In this document: piece after piece, positions 19,847 to 30,168 of the stretch
Layout: each line of letters starts with the position of its first letter
How positions within the stretch are numbered: position 1 is the stretch's first letter
DNA from: Spironucleus salmonicida
Taxonomy: Eukaryota; Fornicata; Diplomonadida; Hexamitidae
Assembly (NCBI GenBank): GCA_000497125.2
Contig: CM035316.1
Span: 944,001 to 1,008,000 of the forward strand
DNA: 64,000 nt
Direction of reading: 5' to 3'
Position numbers and translations under genes: made by a program
The notes under the pieces: generated by a model
What the model was told of the DNA's origin: nothing
Databases searched by the model: none
What the model saw: the letters and a program-made list of their open reading frames with translations, nothing else

Positions 19847-21778
19847 TCACCCGAGCTGCGCCACCACGTTAATGAGGTGCGGCATCAGCTGCTTCTTGCG
19901 GCTCACCACGCCCGGCATGTCGAACGCCCAGGTGTGGCCTTCCCAAGTGATGTAACCCATTACTTCAACTAGACTTTCTACTCCATCAGTAAGAAGGACA
20001 CTAATACCTTAAGTTACATCAGTAACTAGACAACATACCAAAAAAATGTTATCTTTATCACGGATTGATTAAAGCTCTCGTTTGATTTCTGCAAGGTCAT
20101 TTGGTAAGTTTACCAGAGAGCCAACCTCTACTTAACTAACTCCATACTTACCTAGCTTTGTATCAAATAGTTTATAGTCCTATCTGATCGTTTTATTTTT
20201 ATCCACTCCACTGAACCCTTCAACTGCAGAGAATATTTCATTTCCCCAAGATTAATGATCAATACCAGTAATTTATTCTAAATAACGCACTATATCACGA
20301 TCAACTTAAGTTGTTGTGGGTGATTTCAAAACCAAAGTATCTGTCATTATAGCACTGAGAAGAAGGCTTCCAATTAGTTTATTTATTGGAATGCCTTTTT
20401 GGCGATAAAGCTAGGTTATTATTGTACAAGTACATCCTAATGGTCTAACAGTCATTTTAACTGTATACTCTTAACTTTCTATAGCAATCTTGTGATGGTC
20501 GACAATTTCAATGATTTTTACACCAAGGGATTATGAGCCAGTTACCTACTACTAAATTTCGTTATGATCAACTAAAACTAGTTTGATAATGTTCAAATTA
20601 TTTAGATCATACTATGTGGCAATATTTACTAGATTATTACTGTCATCTACTATAGCAACAACATGGAGCTTGGGATTCTTTGAAAAACGATTGCGTAGCT
20701 CGATAATTGGAGACGCTTCATTGATGAAGTTGATCTTATCACGATTATAATAAAATCTAACGGGTGTTGATTGCTTTATTAGTAAAACAGCGGAGGCTAC
20801 TGTTAAATTAGTTGTAACAAGTGCCGTATTCTTGTTCATAAATAGATGAATTATGTCATTAAGTGGATCATCTTCGTCGAAAGAATCATCTTAATTAAAC
20901 GAATTAGATCCTAAAAGGGATATATCTTCGATAACATAATCAGCAGTGTCATTTCGCAATAACTACGGAATATTCTCTAAAGAACTGTCTTTTACAGAGG
21001 GAATTACACTTTCAAGCTACATGAGATCCACATTAGAACCTGCCGCCGATAAATTAATATAGACAGAATCGTTTGCCAATAAACCAGCCTTTTTACTCTT
21101 GATTTTCTTAACAATATCAAATGACTTAGATAAAATGATTGCTCCAGCATTCTTACTTATAAGATACTCAATGACTTCTTTGTTGAAAGAAATCGGAAAT
21201 ACTGATGTTTTCCACATACTATCGCTCCAATTCTCTGAAATAAGTTTAAAATCCTCTACAGAAACGGTAGAAACAGCGATATTAAAATCTTAAACCTCAT
21301 CCATGCTGCATTGGCAGTTCGTCTCGATGAGGGTGGCTTTGAGGGCTCTCCGAATTGACTGGATCGAGGCAGTCACGGTCTTAAGCTCTGACTCTTTGCT
21401 AGGACGAGTGAACACAGTAATCAGTGATGGTAGGTTCAATACGCCTTTATAGATGCCTTTATCAACAACTGGGAAGTTCGAGTGTTGAGATTCATGAAAA
21501 ATTTCAAAGGCTTTGGAAAGGGGGTCATTGATATCTAAAACCTTCAACTCCCGCTTTGGAAAATCTTTCAGAGCCGGTGTAATGTCTGGCTTGATTTCTG
21601 GCGCTTAAACGGAGAACTTGTTGAGGATAAACTGTGTCTGTTGCGCGATTGGTCCGGCAGCAATGGGGATGGCGTTGCTGCCGGGATTAAGCTAATTAAT
21701 ATAGTTGGCATACGTCAGCGCTGACATAACGGAGTCGGTATCAGGCGATTTGTGGCCACAGACGTAGATTTGAGACAT
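19847..21778 (-). CDS. manganese-dependent inorganic pyrophosphatase (family II) with CBS/DRTGG region
   Basis: 643 aa. N-terminal DHH motifs: YVCGHKSPDTDSVMSALTY (about 5-23). A CBS-type domain follows (VLDINDPLSKAFEIFHESQ ... FPVVDKG), then a DRTGG-like segment and a second CBS half, then the rest of the DHH domain (KLVLVDHNE, IIEIVDHHKI) and DHHA2 (MTVRPLGCTCTIIT ... MTDTLVLKSPTTT ... GVVSRKKQLMPHL). It hydrolyses pyrophosphate with Mn; CBS domains in such enzymes bind adenine nucleotides and regulate activity. The CBS-DRTGG form is typical of anaerobic bacteria, so transfer is likely. The last 28 codons are GC-rich and lie within the inverted-repeat arm, while the rest is AT-rich. Confidence 0.9.
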
Positions 21779-22251
21779 TCTTAGAGAGCGAAGCGAAAGT
21801 ATACAATAATATATGATATATCAATTAATAATATAAATGTATACTTTAATTTTCGCTATTAATATAATTATTATATTGTAATAGTAAATAAAGTAATTGT
21901 AAATGAAAAAGGTGAAAAAAATTATCTAACCCAACATTGTATAATCAGTGTTAACCTTTCGGTAAAAGAGATATTGTGATTTTGTTTTTTCAGGAAATTG
22001 CGGACTGCAAATTGTAAGTATTTGTGGTAAAATTCAGCTGCAATCGATATTGATTACAGAGTTTGCTTGGATTTGATAATTGAATGTCCGGCTCGATTTC
22101 GAGCATAAATTTATAGTAGAACCATTTCGCAGATTAACAAATATATTATAGCTTAATATATAATAATATATATTGTATTTTCACTGTAGATATTCCTAAA
22201 AACGGTATATTATATTGTTATTAATATATTATCCGAAAAAATTTAAACAAA
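21779..22251. other. AT-rich intergenic region with promoter-like tracts
   Basis: Separates the divergent pyrophosphatase and the small gene at 22252. Contains ATATATGATATATC close to the pyrophosphatase ATG and AATATATAATAATATAT at about 22158. No coding signal. Confidence 0.4.
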
Positions 22252-22461
22252 ATGTAGGCCAGGCGATTACAACTTGCTGCGCTTATTATCTAAAACAGCA
22301 GTCCCGACCTTACGCCTTCACCAAAATCAATAAGATCTGCTAGAGTAGCATCGAAGAATCAATAACCTCGTTCGTCTAGAAAACATAGGGAGATTCCATT
22401 AAAATTATTTGAGGATTTGTAGATTGAAGACATCAATTTTGGAAACTATGATCAAATTTGA
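22252..22461 (+). CDS. small hypothetical basic protein, 69 aa
   Basis: Begins MQARRLQLAALIIQNSSPDL; Ser/Pro/Arg-rich middle (SPKSIRSARVASKNQQPRSS) and an acidic end (EDLQIEDINFGNYDQI). Balanced codon composition against AT-rich flanks, TAR read as Gln at several positions. Resembles in size and order (short N-terminal helix, Ser/Pro-rich middle, short C-terminal box) the other tiny genes of the window but has no Met-Gly start. No family recognised. Convergent with the next gene. Confidence 0.45.
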
Positions 22462-22676
22462 GGTATATACAAGGTTTAATGGTGAATATTAGTTAGATTT
22501 TACATATTGATAGTTATATTTTTATTTTGCTAGCATAAGATTTAAACAGTAATTTTGCAAGAAGCTATTTAAGTTGAATTATTTTACGAAGACAAAAGTA
22601 ACATACACATATCACTTTTTATCAGGAGATCTGTACTACTCGTTGACAACAATATTTAATTGTCAAAAACTTAATA

Positions 22677-22958
22677 TCAATCTGAGTTATTTAAAAGATT
22701 GTGCTATAAAACATTCTACAATCTGCTTAAACTTTTTTATGACGACGCATGTAGCTCATAAATGTTTTAGTTTTATCTTAGCTAGAGTCTAATACTTGTT
22801 GGCGCCCGATCACTATTAGCTTATTACTTTTTTTCATATTTTTATGCTACGCTAGTAGCCGAATTTGCATTATTATAATATTATCTCCTTATTGCATTTG
22901 TATCTTAAGCTAAAAGATGATTATCAGCTTAAGAAATAGCAGAAAGCTGAATCCCCAT
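22677..22958 (-). CDS. small Met-Gly lipid-anchor family protein, 93 aa
   Basis: Begins MGIQLSAISQADNHLLAQDT: Gly2 and Ser6 for N-myristoylation, Ala11-Asp12-x-His14-Leu15-Leu16-x2-Asp family box. A Gln/Asn-rich middle follows, and the C-terminal helix LSRLQNVLQHNLLNNSD has Leu spacing like that of the 52785 protein. Thirteen or more TAR codons are read as Gln, so the gene is invisible under the standard code. Convergent with the 69-aa gene. The antisense frame is long and open but has no ATG. Confidence 0.7.
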
Positions 22959-23540
22959 TTATTAATTAAGATTAAGATACGAGTAAAATATTGAGTATAA
23001 TGTGGTAATGATATTTATGAAGTATAATATATTATTAAAAAAATATAAATATAAATATTTCTACTGCTGTTTCAATAAGTGAAATTAAGAAGCTTAGAAT
23101 GATAATGTTACTTTTTGAAAATAATTGTTTCTTAAATTTGTTAATATAGTATAATATTAATAAATAATAAATTTGGTTTGTATAGTTTTTTATTGTTTAA
23201 ACAATTAGCGAATATTAGTAATATATTTATTATCCGTAATAACAATACTATTACAAAAAATAAAATTATCTTAAGTTTGATAATTAAAGAATATATATAC
23301 ATTTGTATTAATTCATAATTTATTATACTAATTTATATAAAATTAGTTTCAAATTATATCCTAAATAAAGTAAATATAAAATTAAAAAAAATATGTATTC
23401 TAAAGTCAAATAAAACATAATCATTAAACAATAACAACTATTTACTATACAATATACTATAATAATTTTACCTCTTAAAGCATATTAGAGATCACTCATC
23501 TCTTCCGGTGTAAATACACTTACTGGAACTATTTAGTTCC
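22959..23540. other. AT-rich intergenic region
   Basis: Very AT-rich, no coding frame. Ends at the outer edge of inverted repeat 2. Confidence 0.4.
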
Positions 23541-23572
23541 AATATACTCTCGCCCAGCGTAACGTTGGCCGG

Positions 23573-23920
23573 ATGCCGCGCGCCGGCCTTCCACAGCGTG
23601 CATGCGCAGCCCTCGCTTCGGGTGGTGCGCCGGAGCAAAACTCCGCCGAGCGCCATCCGGAAGCGAGCTTCCAGGACCGGAAAGGCGCGTGCGGCAAGTG
23701 GCCAATCACGGCGGCTTCGTGCCTGGGTGTGTTGCACTGCGGAACTGCACCTGCGCAATACGGCATTTGGAAGTCGGCTGCAGGTCCTACGTCACTAGTA
23801 GGCCCTGTGTGCAGGCCACAGCAGACGCAGCTACGCGACTACCTGGTGAATATATGCTGCCCTGCAGGATTGGGCGGCCTACAGGTCCACAGACCAGTGC
23901 AAGTGACTGGAGGCGGGTGA
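23573..23920 (+). CDS. doubtful GC-rich frame, 115 aa (left-arm copy)
   Basis: Copy of 30918-31265, described there. Confidence 0.25.
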   Translation: MPRAGLPQRACAALASGGAPEQNSAERHPEASFQDRKGACGKWPITAASCLGVLHCGTAPAQYGIWKSAAGPTSLVGPVCRPQQTQLRDYLVNICCPAGLGGLQVHRPVQVTGGG

Positions 23921-24045
23921 GTATGAGTCCTAGCCGAAACCTGCATTGCAATCACAGCGGCACAGAGGCCACGGTCAACGGTAGTTTCGACACGGTAATG
24001 AAGCCCGCCACACTCCAGCTGTGCAGGCTACCCAACAAATTGGTG

Positions 24046-24669
24046 TCATATCCACCTGCCGCCGCTTGCGCCAATCACGAACTTCCGGGCCATAAGGTTC
24101 TGCCCCCTGCTTACTTGGATCGGGATGGTGGTTGAGGCTTGACTGCGCGAATGTGATCTAGTAGGTTCCTTACTGCGCGCTCGTACCTGGCTCATTGCCC
24201 GTCCTGTGAATTGTGACCTGCCAGCCATGTTAAATATCTAGTCATTGAGTCTCTACATCACTTAAGTATTTTTTACTGTCTAGGACAGTGCATGGGAAAA
24301 TTTACTTTATGGCTAGTATTATGATACCGAATTAAACCTTACCACCGGTAGTCTGGAAAACTGAAGCTTTGCATTCCTGACTCCGAGTTCCTAATCCGTT
24401 GCCTACATTTCGATCATGATCGTGTCCATTTCTGTATCATTATGCACCAAGTTTGCCAAATTCTTGGTATCAATGCGAAGATTTGCAGAAGAATCGAACT
24501 ATACTAGATCACGCTCCAAATGTTTAGATATATAAGGGCGAAGCTTCTCTGTCTCTGGCGTATAAATAGAAGATGGTGGATTTACAGGGAGCGGTGTTGT
24601 TGGTGGTGCGGAGTTGTCAGAAAGACTACCATGGGTTTATAAATCAGAGAGTCGCATACGAGATGTCAT
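24046..24669 (-). CDS. hypothetical protein, 207 aa (left-arm copy)
   Basis: Identical copy of 30169-30792, described there. Confidence 0.65.
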
Positions 24670-25046
24670 TTTTATTAACTATTAATTTTAAATATCTATA
24701 TGTTTATGAAAGATTTGTTTTTCTTACTATTAATGGGCTTATAATTATCAGACTGGCAGTTCTATATTAGACGTAGTAACTATAACTTATACAATAACTT
24801 ATGATTGGAAGCTTTCTAAATAGTTTGTTAGGCAATTTTTGATAAATTTAAGATTGTAGTAGTTGCTTACAATAAATCAGAGCTTGAAGGTTTTTAAACT
24901 TAGTTCAAAAAACTAATGATATTATATTGGTATGACCTTGGTATTTATATCATTTTGAAGCTATAGATATTCAGGATATTTTTATTTTATTTGTAACATC
25001 AAAATATCTATTAGTAAATAAAATTACTTGTATAACAAGATAAATA
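24670..25046. other. AT-rich intergenic part of left arm 2
   Basis: No coding signal; mirrored at 29792-30168. Confidence 0.4.
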
Positions 25047-25409
25047 TCACTATTTCATAAATTTCTGACGAAATTTTTAGACTTGTTTTTACCTATATGC
25101 TTCATCCTCTATCATTTTTTCTACATAAATGAATGCCGGTTTCATCACTTTATTATATATAACAACAGAACCTCTCTTATTAATTAGCCAAACAAGTATT
25201 CCTAGTTTAATTGTAGAGTAAAATGTAAACTTTTTAGCAATAGGAATAAGATTTTCAAGAAGCATAAATAAACCATAAATACACCAATACGATAGCCACT
25301 GAATGTCATCTGTGGGTTCAGGTGATTTGTATGATTACACTGATAAATAAACAGGAAACATAATAGAGTAAAGTCTTTACACAAAAGTAGTCAAATTGCT
25401 GAACGACAT
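25047..25409 (-). CDS. REEP/Yop1 (TB2/DP1/HVA22) family protein (left-arm copy)
   Basis: Identical copy of 29429-29791, described there. Confidence 0.85.
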
Positions 25410-25448
25410 ATTTTAGGGAAAGTAGGGACTTATATTATATAATAATAC

Positions 25449-25880
25449 TCACTAATTGTGATAGTCATGTATGTATTTCGAGAATACTTCATATGACATC
25501 AGTTAGTTGGAGTCACCCAGTTGTTCTATGATTGTCTCAGCTTTTCGATCCGTGATTTAGTATCCTAAAGTCGTCATTATAGTAATAAATTCATATTTGT
25601 CAATATTTTTAGAGTAGTCAGAGTCTCCTGCAAAAAATGCTAAGCTAGCAAGGTCATTTTTACGAACATTCTCAATTATATACATAAAATGAAGAAATTC
25701 TTTAAACGTAAGCATTTTATCCTCATCACGATCAACAAGCTCAATTATTGAACTTGCTTCTAATGGATTCACATCTATGCCTATATGCCGTAAAGTATCC
25801 GACATATCCTTTGCAGAAATTTTTCCTTTATTGGATCCATCCATCTAGACGAATACTCTACGGAGCTAATCCTAATTCAT
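25449..25880 (-). CDS. calmodulin-like EF-hand protein (left-arm copy)
   Basis: Identical copy of 28958-29389, described there. Confidence 0.85.
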
Positions 25881-25972
25881 TATTATTAAAAATCTGTATG
25901 ACAATATAAAATAAACTGGAATCAATTAAATTAATTTCATTGATTCCCCCTTCTTTAATGAATCCTTAGTTT

Positions 25973-26575
25973 ATGAAAACTCTATATGAATGGTCCACTA
26001 AACAATAGTCGGGGATTAGCTCGATGGAACCAATGGATTTATAACGCTAGAAATGGCTTCAAGAAGCTATGGAAAGTATGTTTGTAGACGGAGCTACTAT
26101 CATTAGAACATGTTTTACAGCACTACCAGATTTGAATTGCGAAGAATAAATCGATGTTTGGGAAAATTTATAGGAGTTATTAGAAAATATAGACAATGCA
26201 ATGGTTCTTAAACCATTGGGAAAATGGCCTGATATTATTAAGGCGATGAAATAAGACGACACCATCCATGTTTACGCATAAAAAGCTGCTGCATCGGCGT
26301 TATAAAATTGTCCTGATGCTATTAAAGCAGCTTTAGATAATAATATAGTAGATGCTATCAAAATTGAAAAATCCTGCTTAGGTGTAGTTTCTGCTCTAAT
26401 TAAAGATGCATAAGGAGTATAATTACTTGAACAGAATATTTTGTAGAAATTTCTTGGACTTGGATGCGACGAACGAGTTATGTACCTAAATGAATAGCTG
26501 GCTGCGTTAGCAGCAGACGAAGAATCACCATTAGAAGCTAAGAAAGCTTATACTAATTAAATCATTTAATAGTGA
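25973..26575 (+). CDS. Fes1/HspBP1-type Hsp70 nucleotide exchange factor (left-arm copy)
   Basis: 200 aa. Begins MKTLYEWSTKQQSGISS, close to the conserved start of Fes1 proteins, followed by QKWLQEAMESMF and a run of armadillo-like helices (NLQELLENIDNAMVLKPLG; AAASALQNCPDAIKAAL; CLGVVSALIKDAQGVQLL). Fes1/HspBP1 binds the ATPase domain of cytosolic Hsp70 and speeds ADP release. The protein is shorter than fungal Fes1 (about 290 aa). It ends in TAA TAG TGA, read as Gln-Gln-stop. Divergent from the EF-hand gene across 92 bp, and convergent with the 165-aa gene with 10 bp between stops. Right-arm copy at 28263-28865. Confidence 0.75.
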
Positions 26576-26585
26576 TAAACTTTCC

Positions 26586-27083
26586 TCACTTTATCCAGGA
26601 TTTAAACTTCTAGGTGATATTGTTTGAGGTTTATATTTCTGGAATTAGAAATGTATTATACTGGTTAATGGTATCATTCTTATAATTTTAAGCGACGATA
26701 TCTAACAAATTTCCTTATTAAATGCTAGGATTTAAGAATTATATAGATTTCCACGTACTCTATATATCACCGTTCTCTGAAACACATATCTTGCCTTTAA
26801 AACTTATCTTAAACTTATGGTCAATAGACAATTACCTAAAAATAGATCTAGGTAAATTATCATTATGAATAGTAATGTCCTAATTATTTTTAAACACATC
26901 TTTTAATTATGGGTTAACCACTACCATACCATTTTCTATTTTGAATAAAAGTGAACTCGCTATTGATTTATCTGACAAATTATCATGATACAATTTTTAG
27001 GATACAGTACGTATAATATCTGCATTTTTTACTAAAATAAAAGTACTAACACAACAAATTACCTTCGGAATTTACTTTAACAT
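26586..27083 (-). CDS. hypothetical protein, 165 aa (left-arm copy)
   Basis: Identical copy of 27755-28252, described there. In this orientation it lies 20 bp downstream of the stop of the spacer coiled-coil gene, on the same strand. Confidence 0.6.
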
Positions 27084-27103
27084 TATACAAAATTAAATTT
27101 TAT

Positions 27104-27703
27104 TCACATAGTTACCATCATTACTAGAATAAAGAAATAAATAATTTAATAAAAATCAAAATATCTACTTAACTAATGTATTTAGTAGGAAACTTCATAC
27201 CAAACCCCTCTATAACTCGATTAGATATTATAATTGTAAAGGTTTTGAATTAAGTTTTATCTAAATTAATTATTTTTAATACTAATTGCTAGCAATTTAT
27301 AGATATCACGCTAATTTTCTTCAATATTATTAATCTAAAACGATTATAATAATTTAGTGATTTACTAAGATTATTTAAAATATTCTATGTACTTTTGTTA
27401 ATAATCTTTCTACTAGTGTTAAATTTAATCTTATAAATCTTTCATGTATTACTACTTTTCATAAATTTGGATTTATTTTAACTATAACTCTTAATCCAGA
27501 CTGAAAATATCAGATAACTCTAATTGTGAACTTTCCAAATCGTCAATCTACAACTATAATCCCCAATTTAATGTAGTCAACTATTTAATTTCTGCTTCTA
27601 AGTTATGGATTTCTTATTACTTTTACTAAATCCTTTCTTAAATCTCTATTATATTTATCATTGTTTGTGGTTCGATTTAACCTTATTTAATAATTTTGTT
27701 CAT
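27104..27703 (-). CDS. coiled-coil protein in the spacer of inverted repeat 2, 199 aa
   Basis: Begins MNKIIKQGQIEPQTMINIIE and ends TGA. Almost a third of the residues are Gln, mostly from TAA/TAG, so the frame is hidden under the standard code. Residues about 15-110 are a clear coiled coil (EIHNLEAEIKQLTTLNWGLQ; QYMKDLQDQIQHQQKDYQ). The C-terminus is aromatic and hydrophobic (FYQIIYFFILVMMVTM), possibly a tail anchor. It fills the spacer almost exactly: its stop is 5 bp from the left arm and its start 36 bp from the right arm. No orthologue recognised. Confidence 0.6.
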
Positions 27704-27754
27704 TTATATAAAAATGAATCATATACAATATATGCTATGATTTAATTTTGTATA

Positions 27755-28252
27755 ATGTTAAAGTAAATTCCGAAGGTAATTTGTTGTGTTAGTACTTTTA
27801 TTTTAGTAAAAAATGCAGATATTATACGTACTGTATCCTAAAAATTGTATCATGATAATTTGTCAGATAAATCAATAGCGAGTTCACTTTTATTCAAAAT
27901 AGAAAATGGTATGGTAGTGGTTAACCCATAATTAAAAGATGTGTTTAAAAATAATTAGGACATTACTATTCATAATGATAATTTACCTAGATCTATTTTT
28001 AGGTAATTGTCTATTGACCATAAGTTTAAGATAAGTTTTAAAGGCAAGATATGTGTTTCAGAGAACGGTGATATATAGAGTACGTGGAAATCTATATAAT
28101 TCTTAAATCCTAGCATTTAATAAGGAAATTTGTTAGATATCGTCGCTTAAAATTATAAGAATGATACCATTAACCAGTATAATACATTTCTAATTCCAGA
28201 AATATAAACCTCAAACAATATCACCTAGAAGTTTAAATCCTGGATAAAGTGA
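27755..28252 (+). CDS. hypothetical protein, 165 aa
   Basis: Begins MLKQIPKVICCVSTFILVKN; the first 20 residues could be a weak signal or anchor but are short. The remainder is a soluble, beta-rich domain (SIASSLLFKIENGMVVVNP; HKFKISFKGKICVSENGDI) with Gln from many TAR codons. A GT...AG pair 31 bp apart near the start (GTAATTTG to ATTTTAG) was tested by eye and would break the frame, so no intron is proposed. The ATG lies 15 bp inside the arm edge, so the arms duplicate the coding region but not its upstream region. Convergent with Fes1, 10 bp between stops. Confidence 0.6.
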
Positions 28253-28262
28253 GGAAAGTTTA

Positions 28263-28865
28263 TCACTATTAAATGATTTAATTAGTATAAGCTTTCTTAG
28301 CTTCTAATGGTGATTCTTCGTCTGCTGCTAACGCAGCCAGCTATTCATTTAGGTACATAACTCGTTCGTCGCATCCAAGTCCAAGAAATTTCTACAAAAT
28401 ATTCTGTTCAAGTAATTATACTCCTTATGCATCTTTAATTAGAGCAGAAACTACACCTAAGCAGGATTTTTCAATTTTGATAGCATCTACTATATTATTA
28501 TCTAAAGCTGCTTTAATAGCATCAGGACAATTTTATAACGCCGATGCAGCAGCTTTTTATGCGTAAACATGGATGGTGTCGTCTTATTTCATCGCCTTAA
28601 TAATATCAGGCCATTTTCCCAATGGTTTAAGAACCATTGCATTGTCTATATTTTCTAATAACTCCTATAAATTTTCCCAAACATCGATTTATTCTTCGCA
28701 ATTCAAATCTGGTAGTGCTGTAAAACATGTTCTAATGATAGTAGCTCCGTCTACAAACATACTTTCCATAGCTTCTTGAAGCCATTTCTAGCGTTATAAA
28801 TCCATTGGTTCCATCGAGCTAATCCCCGACTATTGTTTAGTGGACCATTCATATAGAGTTTTCAT
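28263..28865 (-). CDS. Fes1/HspBP1-type Hsp70 nucleotide exchange factor (right-arm copy)
   Basis: Identical copy of 25973-26575, described there. Confidence 0.75.
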
Positions 28866-28957
28866 AAACTAAGGATTCATTAAAGAAGGGGGAATCAATG
28901 AAATTAATTTAATTGATTCCAGTTTATTTTATATTGTCATACAGATTTTTAATAATA
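28866..28957. promoter_or_regulatory. 92-bp divergent promoter region, Fes1 / EF-hand gene
   Basis: The only DNA between two divergent starts (28865 minus, 28958 plus), present in both arms (25881-25972). It is AT-rich and contains TTTATTTTATATTG and TTTTTAATAATA close to the EF-hand ATG, so both promoters must fit in under 100 bp. Confidence 0.5.
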
Positions 28958-29389
28958 ATGAATTAGGATTAGCTCCGTAGAGTATTCGTCTAGATGGATG
29001 GATCCAATAAAGGAAAAATTTCTGCAAAGGATATGTCGGATACTTTACGGCATATAGGCATAGATGTGAATCCATTAGAAGCAAGTTCAATAATTGAGCT
29101 TGTTGATCGTGATGAGGATAAAATGCTTACGTTTAAAGAATTTCTTCATTTTATGTATATAATTGAGAATGTTCGTAAAAATGACCTTGCTAGCTTAGCA
29201 TTTTTTGCAGGAGACTCTGACTACTCTAAAAATATTGACAAATATGAATTTATTACTATAATGACGACTTTAGGATACTAAATCACGGATCGAAAAGCTG
29301 AGACAATCATAGAACAACTGGGTGACTCCAACTAACTGATGTCATATGAAGTATTCTCGAAATACATACATGACTATCACAATTAGTGA
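28958..29389 (+). CDS. calmodulin-like EF-hand protein
   Basis: 143 aa, close to calmodulin length (148). Four EF-hand positions: loop 1 at about 14-25 (DGSNKGKISAKD), loop 2 at about 49-60 (DRDEDKMLTFKE, canonical), loop 3 at about 86-97 (DSDYSKNIDKYE, canonical), and loop 4 near 122 (GDSNQLMSYEVF) degenerate. Calcium is probably bound by loops 2 and 3. The linker and divergence from calmodulin suggest a centrin-like or lineage-specific sensor. The start at 28958 is preferred because it extends the first EF helix (LRRVFVQM) upstream of an internal ATG at 28994. Ends TAG TGA. 39 bp before the REEP gene, same strand. Confidence 0.85.
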
Positions 29390-29428
29390 GTATTATTATA
29401 TAATATAAGTCCCTACTTTCCCTAAAAT

Positions 29429-29791
29429 ATGTCGTTCAGCAATTTGACTACTTTTGTGTAAAGACTTTACTCTATTATGTTTCCTGTTTATTTATCAGTG
29501 TAATCATACAAATCACCTGAACCCACAGATGACATTCAGTGGCTATCGTATTGGTGTATTTATGGTTTATTTATGCTTCTTGAAAATCTTATTCCTATTG
29601 CTAAAAAGTTTACATTTTACTCTACAATTAAACTAGGAATACTTGTTTGGCTAATTAATAAGAGAGGTTCTGTTGTTATATATAATAAAGTGATGAAACC
29701 GGCATTCATTTATGTAGAAAAAATGATAGAGGATGAAGCATATAGGTAAAAACAAGTCTAAAAATTTCGTCAGAAATTTATGAAATAGTGA
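29429..29791 (+). CDS. REEP/Yop1 (TB2/DP1/HVA22) family membrane-shaping protein
   Basis: 120 aa. FPVYLSVQSYKSPEPTDDIQ (about 18-37) followed by WLSYWCIYGLFMLLENLIPI is the family signature (Y-P-x-Y-x-S-x-x-x-x-x-S-P-x-x-x-D-D-x-x-W-L-x-Y-W). Three or four hydrophobic hairpin-forming segments follow, then an amphipathic C-terminal helix (YVEKMIEDEAYRQKQVQKF). These proteins insert as wedges and curve tubular ER. Ends TAG TGA. The family's first hairpin is short here, and total length is smaller than Yop1 (180 aa). Confidence 0.88.
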
Positions 29792-30168
29792 TATTTATCT
29801 TGTTATACAAGTAATTTTATTTACTAATAGATATTTTGATGTTACAAATAAAATAAAAATATCCTGAATATCTATAGCTTCAAAATGATATAAATACCAA
29901 GGTCATACCAATATAATATCATTAGTTTTTTGAACTAAGTTTAAAAACCTTCAAGCTCTGATTTATTGTAAGCAACTACTACAATCTTAAATTTATCAAA
30001 AATTGCCTAACAAACTATTTAGAAAGCTTCCAATCATAAGTTATTGTATAAGTTATAGTTACTACGTCTAATATAGAACTGCCAGTCTGATAATTATAAG
30101 CCCATTAATAGTAAGAAAAACAAATCTTTCATAAACATATAGATATTTAAAATTAATAGTTAATAAAA
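29792..30168. other. AT-rich intergenic part of right arm 2
   Basis: No coding signal. Confidence 0.4.

Larger units (their letters stand above)
14928..19930. repeat. inverted repeat 1, right arm
   Basis: Reverse complement of 8994-13981, 5003 bp. Inner edge at GCGTGCAAAAC, outer edge at CGAACGCCCA (19930), inside the pyrophosphatase coding region. Contains 15 bases absent from the left arm near 16640. Confidence 0.95.
23541..27098. repeat. inverted repeat 2, left arm
   Basis: Reverse complement of 27740-31297 (coordinates sum to 54838 throughout, so no indels). 3558 bp; every frame compared between the arms is identical. Carries copies of five genes and a GC-rich block. Confidence 0.95.

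Noticed and set aside
22500-22930. Long plus-strand open frame with two hydrophobic segments
   Set aside because: It has no ATG in phase after the preceding TGA, and the opposite strand carries a Met-Gly family gene with the full N-terminal box.
23602-24135. 177-aa Cys-containing frame, possible variable surface protein
   Set aside because: Codon usage is worse than in the overlapping 115-aa frame, it runs antisense into the 207-aa gene, and no CXXC repeats or membrane tail are present.
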